Part shown: positions 24,033 to 32,486 of the stretch, piece by piece
Layout of the letters: every line of letters starts with the position of its first letter
Numbering within the stretch: position 1 is the stretch's first letter
NCBI GenBank assembly: GCA_002310995.1
Contig: DBYV01000063.1
Location: 6,784-58,272 of the forward strand
DNA: 51,489 nucleotides
From: a bacterium UBP6_UBA1177
GTDB lineage: Bacteria; UBP6; UBA1177
Direction: 5' to 3'
Translations under genes and position numbers: made by a program
The notes under the pieces: generated by a model
What the model was told of the DNA's origin: nothing
What the model saw: the letters and a program-made list of their open reading frames with translations, nothing else
Database searches by the model: none

Positions 24033-25838
24033 TTACTCTTCTTCGCCTGCTTCAAGTACTGCAAGGAAGGCTTCCTGCGGTATTTCGACGTTTCCGAGCT
24101 GTTTCATCCGCTTTTTTCCTTCCTTCTGCTTTTCGAGAAGTTTTCTCTTTCTTGAAACGTCGCCGCCGTAGCATTTCGAGGTGACATCCTTTCTGTAAGC
24201 TTTGACCGTTTCGCGTGAAATTACGGTCGAACCAATCGCAGCCTGGATCGCGACGTCGTACATCTGTCTCGGTATTACGCGGCGCATCTTCATTACGAGC
24301 GAGCGTCCCATCTGATAAGAATTGTCTTTGTGGACGATGACTGAAAGTGCATCAACCGGCTCTCCGTTGATGAGAATATCCATTTTGACGAGGTTCGATT
24401 TCTCGTAGCGGTCGAATTCGTAGTCAAGGGAGGCGAATCCGCGCGAAATCGATTTTAGTTTGTCGTAAAAGTCGTAAACTATCTCGCTGAGCGGCATTTC
24501 GTATTCCAAAATAACGCGGTCGGCAGCCTGGTAAATCATGTTTTTCTGCTTTCCGCGCTTGTCTAAGCAGAGTTTTACGAGCCCGCCGATAAATTCTGCC
24601 GGAGTAAACACCGAAGCTTTGACTATCGGTTCTTCGATGTGTGCGATTATCTGCGGTTTCGGGAGTTTGTCGGGGTTTTCGACGATGACTTCCTCTCCGT
24701 TCGTGAGGACTACTTTGTATGCGACGCTGGGAGCGGTCGTGATGAGTTCAAGTCCGAATTCGCGCTCAAGCCTCTCTTTTACGATCTCAAGGTGAAGCAT
24801 TCCTAAAAATCCGCAGCGGAAACCGTAACCCAAAGCTGTCGAATTTTCAGGCTCGTATGAAAAACTCGAATCGTTGAGGGCGAGCTTTTCGACCGCGCGT
24901 TTCACTTCTTCGTATTTTGAGGTCTCAACAGGGAAAACTCCGCAAAAAACCATCTGTTTCATCGGCTTGAATCCGGGAAGGGGAGTAGTCGTAGGATCGT
25001 TTGCCAGAGTTATCGTCTCGCCGATCCTGACATCGTGGATAGTCTTGATCCCGGCAGCAATAACGCCGACTTCGCCCGCGGAAAGCGAGTCCACTTTCTT
25101 GAGGAAAGGCATATATTTAGCGATTTCGATGACTTCGTAATCGGCATCCGAGTGCATGAGATGTATGATGTCGCCCGTCTTGATTTCTCCGTCGAACATT
25201 CTCACCATCATTCTGACTCCGACATAAGCATCAAACCAGCTGTCGAACACAAGAGCCCTTGTTTTCATCGAAGGATCGGTCTTCGGAGCTGGAATTTCGG
25301 TAACTATTTTGTCTAAGAGTTCACGAACTCCGACCCCCGTTTTTGCCGAAACTAAAGCGGCGTCATCGGTGTCTATCCCGATGATATCCGCGATTTCAGT
25401 TTTCGTTTTTTTGACATCGGCACTCGGAAGGTCGATTTTGTTGATTACAGGCACAATCGCGAGATCGTTGTCAATCGCCATGTATACGTTTGCCAGAGTC
25501 TGCGCTTCGACTCCCTGCGTCGCATCAACTACAAGGAGAGCGCCTTCACAGCTGGTGAGTGCACGGCTTACTTCGTAGGAAAAATCGACGTGTCCAGGGG
25601 TGTCGATGAAGTTGAATTCGTATTTTTCGCCTTTGTATTCGTGAAAAACCGTGACGGCACGTGCCTTGATCGTGATTCCGCGCTCTTTCTCGAGCTCCAT
25701 GTCGTCGAGAAACTGCTCTGTCATTTCACGCTCGCTGAGGCCGCCCGTCATTTCGAGAAGCCTGTCGGAAAGGGTTGATTTGCCGTGGTCGATGTGGGCT
25801 ACAATCGAAAAATTTCTGATATTTTTGATGTTTTTCAT
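24033..25838 (-). CDS. lepA: elongation factor 4 (LepA), ribosome back-translocase GTPase
   Basis: A 601-residue translational GTPase that acts on stalled or misplaced ribosomes. The G1 motif AHIDHGKS is at 14-21, DTPGHVDF is the G3 motif and NKIDLP the G4 motif. The LepA-specific C-terminal domain is complete, with GSTVISRETVKAYRKDVTSKC and KRKLLEKQKEGKKRMK. Length is normal. I chose ATG 25838, with AAGG 5 bases upstream, over a TTG at 25856. The promoter lies back to back with the cotH promoter. Confidence 0.97.
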   Translation of the reverse strand: MKNIKNIRNFSIVAHIDHGKSTLSDRLLEMTGGLSEREMTEQFLDDMELEKERGITIKARAVTVFHEYKGEKYEFNFIDTPGHVDFSYEVSRALTSCEGALLVVDATQGVEAQTLANVYMAIDNDLAIVPVINKIDLPSADVKKTKTEIADIIGIDTDDAALVSAKTGVGVRELLDKIVTEIPAPKTDPSMKTRALVFDSWFDAYVGVRMMVRMFDGEIKTGDIIHLMHSDADYEVIEIAKYMPFLKKVDSLSAGEVGVIAAGIKTIHDVRIGETITLANDPTTTPLPGFKPMKQMVFCGVFPVETSKYEEVKRAVEKLALNDSSFSYEPENSTALGYGFRCGFLGMLHLEIVKERLEREFGLELITTAPSVAYKVVLTNGEEVIVENPDKLPKPQIIAHIEEPIVKASVFTPAEFIGGLVKLCLDKRGKQKNMIYQAADRVILEYEMPLSEIVYDFYDKLKSISRGFASLDYEFDRYEKSNLVKMDILINGEPVDALSVIVHKDNSYQMGRSLVMKMRRVIPRQMYDVAIQAAIGSTVISRETVKAYRKDVTSKCYGGDVSRKRKLLEKQKEGKKRMKQLGNVEIPQEAFLAVLEAGEEE

Positions 25839-25874
25839 GCCAACCTTGGAACCCAAGTTAATAAAAACCGCGCG

Positions 25875-25903
25875 TTTATATATGAAAAACTTTGATTTTA
25901 CAA
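25875..25903 (-). promoter_or_regulatory. promoter of lepA
   Basis: On the minus strand TTGTAA (25898-25903), a 17-base spacer and TATAAA (25875-25880), 36 bases before ATG 25838. The -35 box lies 13 bases from the -35 box of the divergent cotH promoter. Confidence 0.55.
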
Positions 25904-25916
25904 GAAGTTGATGAAT

Positions 25917-25945
25917 TTGCCTTTACGGAGGTTTTTTTATATCAT
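25917..25945 (+). promoter_or_regulatory. promoter of the first CotH gene (shared motif P1)
   Basis: TTGCCT (25917-25922), 17-base spacer and TATCAT (25940-25945). The spacer has AGGTTTTTT and GCTTTTTGT follows the -10, as at 27789 and 33788. The three promoters appear to be copies of one extended motif. Confidence 0.6.
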
Positions 25946-25981
25946 ACGACGCTTTTTGTCGGGGGCGAAAACAGGCGTTTT

Positions 25982-27748
25982 ATGAAAGAAAACAGATTCT
26001 TAACATTGCTTTTGTCAATACTTTTTCTTCTTGTCTGCGGATGCGGTTCAGAGAAAGCGGCTAACGGCAATCCTGAAGATTCTGTTTCCGATGCAGACTC
26101 TGTTTACAGCGATGAAATAAATGCTGCCGACGATGACGGAACAACTGATACTGAATTGATACCTGATGAAGAAGAAACGCCCGATGAACAGGCATATGAT
26201 GAGGATTCTGATTCCACGGATTATGACGGTTTTGGCGACGACACGCCTGAAATTCCCGATGACGATATTGTTCCAGAGCCTGTTTTTATCAAAAAACCTA
26301 AAAGTATGAATATCGCGCCGAGGAATAAAAGTCTAACTCTTGTCTGCGAGGTCGAAGCCGGCGGGCGTGAGGTGAAATACCAGTGGTATGAAACTCCTGA
26401 ACGCTCGACTGATGCCGGAAGTGCGATATCAGGAGCAACAGGTACGGCTTTTGAAACGCCGCTATTCACTGAAAAAGGGATTCATTACTACTATTGCACT
26501 GCCGCAGTTGACAATATTTCTTTGGTTTCAAATGTCGCGAGTGTCGCTTATACGGCTCTCCCGATTCTTTACATAAACACGCCGGGAGGAGTCGGGATCG
26601 AATCAAAGGAAGATTGGATAAAAAATGCCGGAATTTCCATTGCTGGCGCGGCTGATGAAAGCTGGAATTTTGACGAAGTCGCAACAAGCATCAAGGGGCG
26701 CGGTAATTCGACATGGACTAATCCGAAAAAGCCTTACACCCTCAAACTTAAACAGGCACAGAAGGTCCTGGGAATGCCCGATCACAGGCGCTGGGTTCTG
26801 CTTGCAAACTACAAGGACAATTCTTTTATGCGCAACGAAGTCGCCTTTTATCTCAGTGAAGTTTTTGAATTTGACTGGACTGTTCACGGCGAATTCGTCG
26901 ATCTTGTCCTGAACGGCGAATACCGCGGGCTTTACTGGCTCGGGGAAGCAATAAAAGTTGACGAAAACAGGGTTGACATCAACAACGGAAGTCCAGATAT
27001 GACAGATGACGAAGACAAAGATTATCTTATTGAAATGGATGCTTTTTATGATGAAACCGTTCAGTTCAAAAGCTCCGTCAGGAATATTCCATATATGATT
27101 CAGAATGATGATTTCATGGTTGATGAAAACGGTGTGATTACAAGTGGAGGAGCCGCACGTCTTGAGCGTTTTCAGACCAAAATAGCAAATCTGGAAAAGC
27201 TGCTTTACCCTGATTGGACGGAAGGAATGAACACAGACGACTGCGTAGAGCCCGATGAATCCTACGCGGAGACAATCGATATCGATTCATGGGTGAAATT
27301 CTGGTTCGTCAACGAAATCATGGACAACAGGGACTGCGTCGATCCGAGAAGCGACTTTTTCACTTTTGACAGCGCAAACAACGTTTTCAAAGCCGGCCCT
27401 GTCTGGGATTTTGACAGGACGCTGTTCCGCAAACCGACAGAGCCGCAGCTGAAAAAGATGATTTACTACAACGCATTGTTCAAGTCTCCCGCTTTCAAGA
27501 TCCGCGTGAAGGAACTCTGGAGCGAATATTACGATCGCATCGACATTGAACCGCTTGTCGAATCACTTCGCAGTGAACTTGACGTCGCGGCTCTTTACGA
27601 CGCAATGCTCTGGGGGTATAACGACTATATTATCCTTGACAAAGATTCCAGAAATTTCAACGGTTATGCCGATTATCTGATGGAAAGGTTCGGGAGCAAA
27701 CTTTCCGTTGTGGAGAGCGATATCGCCGAAATCAGTGTTTCAAACTGA
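25982..27748 (+). CDS. CotH-type kinase lipoprotein, copy 1
   Basis: A 588-residue lipoprotein: lipidated Cys21 (VCGC), acidic linker (about 25-98), an Ig-like domain (about 100-190, with YQWY and YYYC), then a CotH kinase-like domain (about 195-560). CotH features are IKGRGNSTW, KKPYTLKL, RRWVLLANYKDNSFMRN, GLYWLGEAIKV and GPVWDFDRT with Asp476. CotH proteins are atypical secreted kinases known from Bacillus spore coat and fungal surface proteins; here the enzyme would face the periplasm or outside. ATG 25982 starts the signal peptide; the ribosome site is weak. It is the first of a tandem pair and heads the polysaccharide locus. The target is unknown. Confidence 0.85.
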   Translation: MKENRFLTLLLSILFLLVCGCGSEKAANGNPEDSVSDADSVYSDEINAADDDGTTDTELIPDEEETPDEQAYDEDSDSTDYDGFGDDTPEIPDDDIVPEPVFIKKPKSMNIAPRNKSLTLVCEVEAGGREVKYQWYETPERSTDAGSAISGATGTAFETPLFTEKGIHYYYCTAAVDNISLVSNVASVAYTALPILYINTPGGVGIESKEDWIKNAGISIAGAADESWNFDEVATSIKGRGNSTWTNPKKPYTLKLKQAQKVLGMPDHRRWVLLANYKDNSFMRNEVAFYLSEVFEFDWTVHGEFVDLVLNGEYRGLYWLGEAIKVDENRVDINNGSPDMTDDEDKDYLIEMDAFYDETVQFKSSVRNIPYMIQNDDFMVDENGVITSGGAARLERFQTKIANLEKLLYPDWTEGMNTDDCVEPDESYAETIDIDSWVKFWFVNEIMDNRDCVDPRSDFFTFDSANNVFKAGPVWDFDRTLFRKPTEPQLKKMIYYNALFKSPAFKIRVKELWSEYYDRIDIEPLVESLRSELDVAALYDAMLWGYNDYIILDKDSRNFNGYADYLMERFGSKLSVVESDIAEISVSN

Positions 27749-27788
27749 CAAGCTGTCATGTTTGAGCGTGCGAAACATCTCTTATAAT

Positions 27789-27816
27789 TTGCGTTTATTA
27801 AGGTTTTTTGTATTAT
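27789..27816 (+). promoter_or_regulatory. promoter of the second CotH gene (shared motif P2)
   Basis: TTGCGT (27789-27794), 16-base spacer and TATTAT (27811-27816), with the shared TTTATTA-AGGTTTTTT spacer and GCTTTTTGTC downstream. It probably drives the run of genes to 33778. Confidence 0.6.
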
Positions 27817-27853
27817 ATCCGGCTTTTTGTCAGGGCTGAAAACGGGGCGTTTT

Positions 27854-29677
27854 ATGAAAAAAAACAAATTATTAACCGTGCTTTGTTCGATACTTTTTCT
27901 TGTTGTCTGCGGATGCGGTTCTGCAAAAACAGAAAAGAATGATGACGATATAGATTCGTTTTCCGATACTGAGACTGCAGACAATGACACGGAAGGTGTT
28001 TCTGATGACGGTGAAACCGATACGGGGCTGCCGGCGGACGAAGATTCCGGAAATAAGGATGCTTCGGATGATTCCGATACTTTTGAAGATAAAGAAGATC
28101 CTGACAGTTTTGATGACATTGACGATCAGCCGGAGATTCCGGATGAAGACACTACTGTATCGGAACCGCTGTTTGTCAAGCAGCCGAAGAGCATGAATAT
28201 CGCGCCGAGGAATAAAAGCGTGACTCTTGAATGCGAAGTGAGAGCTGACGGGCGGAATATAAGTTACCAGTGGTATTCAAGTTCCGACGGTACGACCGAT
28301 ACCGGAACTGCGATATCCGGAGCGGCTGATCCAGCTTTTGAAACGCCTGTATATACCGAAAAAGGACTACGTTACTACTATTGTGCCGCCGCGGTGATTT
28401 CGGGATCGGGTGAGGAACCGGTCGTTTTGGTTTCAAACATGGCAAGCGTCGCCTTTACCGCTCTTCCGACGCTCTACATAAATACTCCGGACGCTGTAGA
28501 GATTGTCTCAAAGGAAGAATGGGTAAAGAATACAGAAATTTCGCTTGTCGGAGCAACTGACGAAAGCTGGAATTTTGATAAAGTTGCTACAAGCATCAAA
28601 GGCAGGGGAAACTCAACGTGGGCTCTGCCTAAAAAACCTTACGCGCTCAAATTGGATAAAAAGCGGAAAATTATGGGAATGGCTTCTCACAAGCGCTGGG
28701 TTCTGATGGCGAATTACCGCGATAATTCTTTTATGCGCAACGAAGTCGCTTTATATCTCAGCAGGATTTTTGAATTTGGCTGGACTGTATCGGGAGAATT
28801 CGTTGATCTTGTTCTGAACGGCGAATACAAAGGTCTTTACTGGCTCGGAGAGGCGATAAAAGTCGACAAAAATCGTGTTGACATAAACGACGGAAATCCA
28901 GATCTCACAGATGAAGAAGATAAGGATTATCTTGTCGAAATGGCTCTCTATTATGACGAAATTGTCCAATTTAAGAGCTCCGTAAGAGATCTTCCGTATA
29001 TAATCAAGAACGATGACTATATGGTTGACGGAAACGATGAAATAACAAGCGGCGGCGCAGCGCGTCTTGAGCGGTTTAAGGAAAAAATAGAAAATCTGGA
29101 AAGACTGCTTTACCCTGACTGGACGGATGGAATGGATACTAATGACTGCCTGACGCCCGATGAATCCTACGCAGAGATAATCGACATTGATTCTTGGGCA
29201 AAATTCTGGTTCGTGAATGAAATCATGGATAACCGCGACTCCGGTCACCCGAGAAGCAGTTATTTTACGTTTGACAGCACAAACAATGTTTTTAAGGCAG
29301 GACCGGTCTGGTATTTTGACAAGTCATCTTTCCGAAATCCGTCGGCACCGCAGCTGAAAACGACTATCTATTACAGCGCCTTGTTTAAATCTCCTGCTTT
29401 CAACAGCCGCGTGAAAGAACTGTGGAACGAGTATTCCGGCCGGATTGATGTCGAGCCGCTTGTCGAATCGTTGCGGAGCGAGCTTGATGTCGCGGCTGAA
29501 TATGATGCGGCGCTTTGGGGACACCACGATTATATAAACACTCTTCTCCAAAATGACGATATCAAAACTTTTGATCAATATGTTGATTACCTGAAGGAAA
29601 GGTTCGAGAGCAAGCTTTCTGTGGTAAACAACGACATTGCCGATATCAATATTGAAGTGACAACTGACGTTAATTGA
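27854..29677 (+). CDS. CotH-type kinase lipoprotein, copy 2 (altered WDFD motif)
   Basis: A 607-residue paralogue of the preceding gene, alignable from signal peptide to C-terminus: lipidated Cys21, longer acidic linker (about 25-108), Ig-like domain (YQWY, YYYC) and CotH domain with IKGRGNSTW, KRWVLMANYRDNSFMRN and GLYWLGEAIKV. The conserved GPVWDFD of copy 1 reads GPVWYFDKSS here (Tyr487 in place of Asp), and NRDCVDPRSD reads NRDSGHPRSS. The CotH signature elsewhere is intact, so it may be a pseudokinase or have changed specificity. The upstream 60 bases are also duplicated. The flippase ATG is one base after its stop. ATG 27854 was chosen as the signal-peptide start. Confidence 0.85.
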   Translation: MKKNKLLTVLCSILFLVVCGCGSAKTEKNDDDIDSFSDTETADNDTEGVSDDGETDTGLPADEDSGNKDASDDSDTFEDKEDPDSFDDIDDQPEIPDEDTTVSEPLFVKQPKSMNIAPRNKSVTLECEVRADGRNISYQWYSSSDGTTDTGTAISGAADPAFETPVYTEKGLRYYYCAAAVISGSGEEPVVLVSNMASVAFTALPTLYINTPDAVEIVSKEEWVKNTEISLVGATDESWNFDKVATSIKGRGNSTWALPKKPYALKLDKKRKIMGMASHKRWVLMANYRDNSFMRNEVALYLSRIFEFGWTVSGEFVDLVLNGEYKGLYWLGEAIKVDKNRVDINDGNPDLTDEEDKDYLVEMALYYDEIVQFKSSVRDLPYIIKNDDYMVDGNDEITSGGAARLERFKEKIENLERLLYPDWTDGMDTNDCLTPDESYAEIIDIDSWAKFWFVNEIMDNRDSGHPRSSYFTFDSTNNVFKAGPVWYFDKSSFRNPSAPQLKTTIYYSALFKSPAFNSRVKELWNEYSGRIDVEPLVESLRSELDVAAEYDAALWGHHDYINTLLQNDDIKTFDQYVDYLKERFESKLSVVNNDIADINIEVTTDVN

Positions 29678-29678
29678 T

Positions 29679-30956
29679 ATGAATTTTGATTTTAGAAAAC
29701 ATTCATTTTTGAAAAATGTCCTTACTCTTATGAGCGGAACCGTTATTGCTCAGATGCTTACTGTTTTTGCAAGTCCGGTTCTGTCGAGATTATTTTCTCC
29801 GGAAGATTTCGCTCTGCTTGCATCTTTTACATCTGTAACATCGCTTTGTGTTGTTTTTTGCTCCGGAAAATACGAAGTGGCGATACTGCTGCCGGAAAAA
29901 GAGAATGATGCCCGTAATATTCTCAGGCTTTCTCTTTCAGTTTGTGCCGCAATATGCTGTATTCTGCCGGCAATTATCATCTGTATCGGGAAATTCAATG
30001 AAGCTTTTAATGCACTCGTCTCGAACGGTCTGGTTTTTGTAGCAGTACTGTTTGTCCTCTGTTCGAATATGTGCGAATCATTCCGTTATTATTTCCTGCG
30101 GAGAAAACAGTTCAAGGCCATAAGCTCGCGGACGGTAGTCGTTTCACTGACGACAGTGGGGCTTAATCTGCTTTGCGGTTACTTTTTCTACAGCAATAAG
30201 GTTTTTGTTACTTCGACGACAGCAGCCCAGGTGGTTGCTCTTATACTTTTCCTTTTTTTGTTTTTCAGGCTTTTCGGAAAAGAAAAACAGCCGTGGTCTT
30301 TAGCGGCAATAAAGCAGCCTCTTCTCCGTTATTGGAAATTCCCGGCTTTCACGATGAGCGGACAACTGCTCAACTCTCTCACGCTTAATATGCCGATTCT
30401 GGTACTTGCAAACTATTTCAGTTCGACAAGCATCGGTCTTTATGCTTTTGTGTATAAAATAGCCTCGCTTCCGATGAATGTTATCGGAACCAACGTGACA
30501 CAGGTTTTTATGCAGAGAATTTCTCAGAGTTCGCCTGAAGATCAGAAAAAAATCTTTATCAAAACTTCAGCGGCTCTTTTTTTCCTTATACTGCCTCCGG
30601 CTGTTATCGGTGTTATTTTTGCGCCGCAGCTTTTTTCTTTTATTTTCGGCGAAAAATGGATCCCGGCAGCCAATCTTGCACGCCTGATGGCCCCGATGCT
30701 TGTAATAAGGTTTGCAACTACGCCGGTTACAGCTGTCTACAATATAAAAGAGAAAAATTTTCTTTCGTTCATTTTTCAGGTCGTGCGGCTTGTCCTTATG
30801 ATAGCAGGCTTTGTTATTGCACTTTATCTGAAATGCTCGTTTGAAATGACGATTTTTATAAATTCGACAGCTTTGATAGTTTTTTATATTTTGGGTTATG
30901 TAACCGCGTTTTTCTTGTTTGATGCAAAAGGAAAAAATGAAAAAAAGTATGTTTAA
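29679..30956 (+). CDS. oligosaccharide flippase, Wzx-type
   Basis: A 425-residue polytopic protein with about 12 helices, matching the polysaccharide flippase (MATE/MOP superfamily) family: FLKNVLTLMSGTVIAQMLTVFASPVLSRLFSPEDFALLA near the N-terminus is typical, split here as residues 10-48. It would move undecaprenyl-linked repeat units to the periplasmic side for polymerisation by the Wzy-like protein at 35516. The start is one base after the CotH copy 2 stop and lacks a clear ribosome site, so translational coupling is likely. It overlaps the following acetyltransferase gene by 20 bases. Confidence 0.85.
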   Translation: MNFDFRKHSFLKNVLTLMSGTVIAQMLTVFASPVLSRLFSPEDFALLASFTSVTSLCVVFCSGKYEVAILLPEKENDARNILRLSLSVCAAICCILPAIIICIGKFNEAFNALVSNGLVFVAVLFVLCSNMCESFRYYFLRRKQFKAISSRTVVVSLTTVGLNLLCGYFFYSNKVFVTSTTAAQVVALILFLFLFFRLFGKEKQPWSLAAIKQPLLRYWKFPAFTMSGQLLNSLTLNMPILVLANYFSSTSIGLYAFVYKIASLPMNVIGTNVTQVFMQRISQSSPEDQKKIFIKTSAALFFLILPPAVIGVIFAPQLFSFIFGEKWIPAANLARLMAPMLVIRFATTPVTAVYNIKEKNFLSFIFQVVRLVLMIAGFVIALYLKCSFEMTIFINSTALIVFYILGYVTAFFLFDAKGKNEKKYV

Positions 30957-31518
30957 AACAATCTGCAGAATAAAAAATCTCCTGAAAAGATTAAAAAGAT
31001 TCGTATGGCTTAACGAAACGGAACTTTTATACATTCATTCCGGCAAAACAGTCCGGATCAGTTCTGCTGCTGCGATAAAAATAGAAAAAGTTACTCCGGA
31101 AAATGTAGAGGACGCCAAAAGTTTCCAAAGCGAGAACTATATCAGTTCTTTCAAGAATTTTCTTAAAAAGGGTTTTACCGGATATTATGCCTACAAAGAC
31201 GGCGTCTGTGTTCACCGTTCATGGGTTTTTGAACAAAAAATGCAGATTCATTCTCTTGTAACTGAACCCCTGCTTGAGAATCAGGTCTATATCGCATGGT
31301 GCGAGACTGCCGCTTTTGCGCGCGGGCTCGGAATATATCCTCAGGTTTTAAGCAGGATTGTGCAGGATTATTCCGACAAACAGATTTTTATAGCCGTGAA
31401 CAAAAACAACGCTGCAAGTATACGCGGAATAGAAAAGGCCGGTTTTGAACTTTGCAGAGTTTATAGGATAAAACGGATTTTAGGAAAAACGAATATAGTC
31501 ATAGAGCAGAAATCATGA
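30937..31518 (+). CDS. GNAT-family N-acetyltransferase
   Basis: A 193-residue protein. The basic N-terminal 30 residues are followed by a GNAT domain: WCETAAFARGLGIYPQVL contains the acetyl-CoA loop (RGLGIY), and AVNKNNAASIRGIEKAGFELC is the typical C-terminal motif. It likely transfers an acyl group to an amino sugar or other precursor of the surface glycan, as judged from its neighbours. ATG 30937 has AAAGGA upstream; earlier ATG 30922 and TTG 30919 do not. It overlaps the flippase gene by 20 bases and the next gene by ATGA. Confidence 0.75.
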   Translation: MKKSMFKTICRIKNLLKRLKRFVWLNETELLYIHSGKTVRISSAAAIKIEKVTPENVEDAKSFQSENYISSFKNFLKKGFTGYYAYKDGVCVHRSWVFEQKMQIHSLVTEPLLENQVYIAWCETAAFARGLGIYPQVLSRIVQDYSDKQIFIAVNKNNAASIRGIEKAGFELCRVYRIKRILGKTNIVIEQKS

Positions 31519-32486
31519 CAAACAAGGAAAAATACATCGAATTTTTTAATCAGCACAACGATATCTGCATTTTCAGCTCTCCATGGTGGCTTGACGCTGC
31601 AGCCGGAGCGGAAAACTGGGATGTCATTCTTGTGGAGCGTGAAGGTGATATCGCGGCGACTTTTCCTTACGTGCTTGACCGCGGAAGATTCGGAAATCAT
31701 ATCGGAATGCCGATGCTTACACAGAAGCTGGGGCCGTATATTGTGTACTGTGAAGAGCAGATGAACGAATATAAGCGGATTGAGTATGAGAACGGAATTT
31801 TTGCCTCGATAATTTCGGAACTGCCGGAGTTCGACCTTTTTAACGTCAATTTTGACAACAGATACAGAAACTGGCTCGAATTTTACTGGAACGGTTTCAA
31901 ACAGACTTCAAAGTACACCTACAGAATCGAAAATCTTCAGACATCGGACTGGTTTGGATTATTCGAGAAATCAAAAAGGAAAAAAGTCAGGAAAGGCGAA
32001 AAATCGTTCGAGTTCAGACAGGATCTGTCAGCCGATGAATTTTATGACTGTTTTGCTGAAGTTATAAAAGGCCGGAATGATGAGGTTTCTTATTCGAAAG
32101 ATTTTTTCTGCAGGCTGTATGATGCGATATACGAACATAAGGCAGGAAAGACATTTTACTGTGCCGACAATGAAACCGGCGAAGTTGCTGCGATAAAATT
32201 CATTGTGTGGGATTCGTCAACTGCGTATGACATCATCGGTATGAGGCCAAAAAAATACAACTCTTCGGGAGCTACAGAATTTCTCACTTACAAATGCGTG
32301 GAGTATGTTTCGGGATTTGTAAACTGTTTCGATTTCGAAGGGAGTATGATAAAAGGTGTCGAGGACGCCTATCGCGGTTATGGAACGCGCCAGACCGAAT
32401 ATTTCAACATCAGCATGGACAAGCGGATTATTGTTCCTCTCATTAAGGATTTTAGAAACATTATCAGGAAATTGATAAAAAAATGA
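31515..32486 (+). CDS. FemAB/BioF2-like acyl- or aminoacyltransferase
   Basis: A 323-residue protein with the paired-GNAT architecture of the PF13480 (Acetyltransf_6) group. SSPWWLDAAAG and EREGDIAATFPY near the start, then SKRKKVRKGEK (about 153-163) and the second domain with VAAIKFIVWDSSTAYDIIGM and FDFEGSMIKGVEDAYRGYG. Such proteins occur in exopolysaccharide and cell-wall loci and add acyl or aminoacyl groups to sugars. It is cytoplasmic, with no signal or membrane helix. It shares 4-base ATGA overlaps with both neighbours, so the three genes from 30937 to 33778 are tightly coupled. Confidence 0.7.
   Translation: MTNKEKYIEFFNQHNDICIFSSPWWLDAAAGAENWDVILVEREGDIAATFPYVLDRGRFGNHIGMPMLTQKLGPYIVYCEEQMNEYKRIEYENGIFASIISELPEFDLFNVNFDNRYRNWLEFYWNGFKQTSKYTYRIENLQTSDWFGLFEKSKRKKVRKGEKSFEFRQDLSADEFYDCFAEVIKGRNDEVSYSKDFFCRLYDAIYEHKAGKTFYCADNETGEVAAIKFIVWDSSTAYDIIGMRPKKYNSSGATEFLTYKCVEYVSGFVNCFDFEGSMIKGVEDAYRGYGTRQTEYFNISMDKRIIVPLIKDFRNIIRKLIKK

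Noticed and set aside
25892..25981. Upstream in-frame extension of CotH copy 1
   Set aside because: It runs through the promoter and places residues before the signal peptide; ATG 25982 gives a proper lipoprotein signal.
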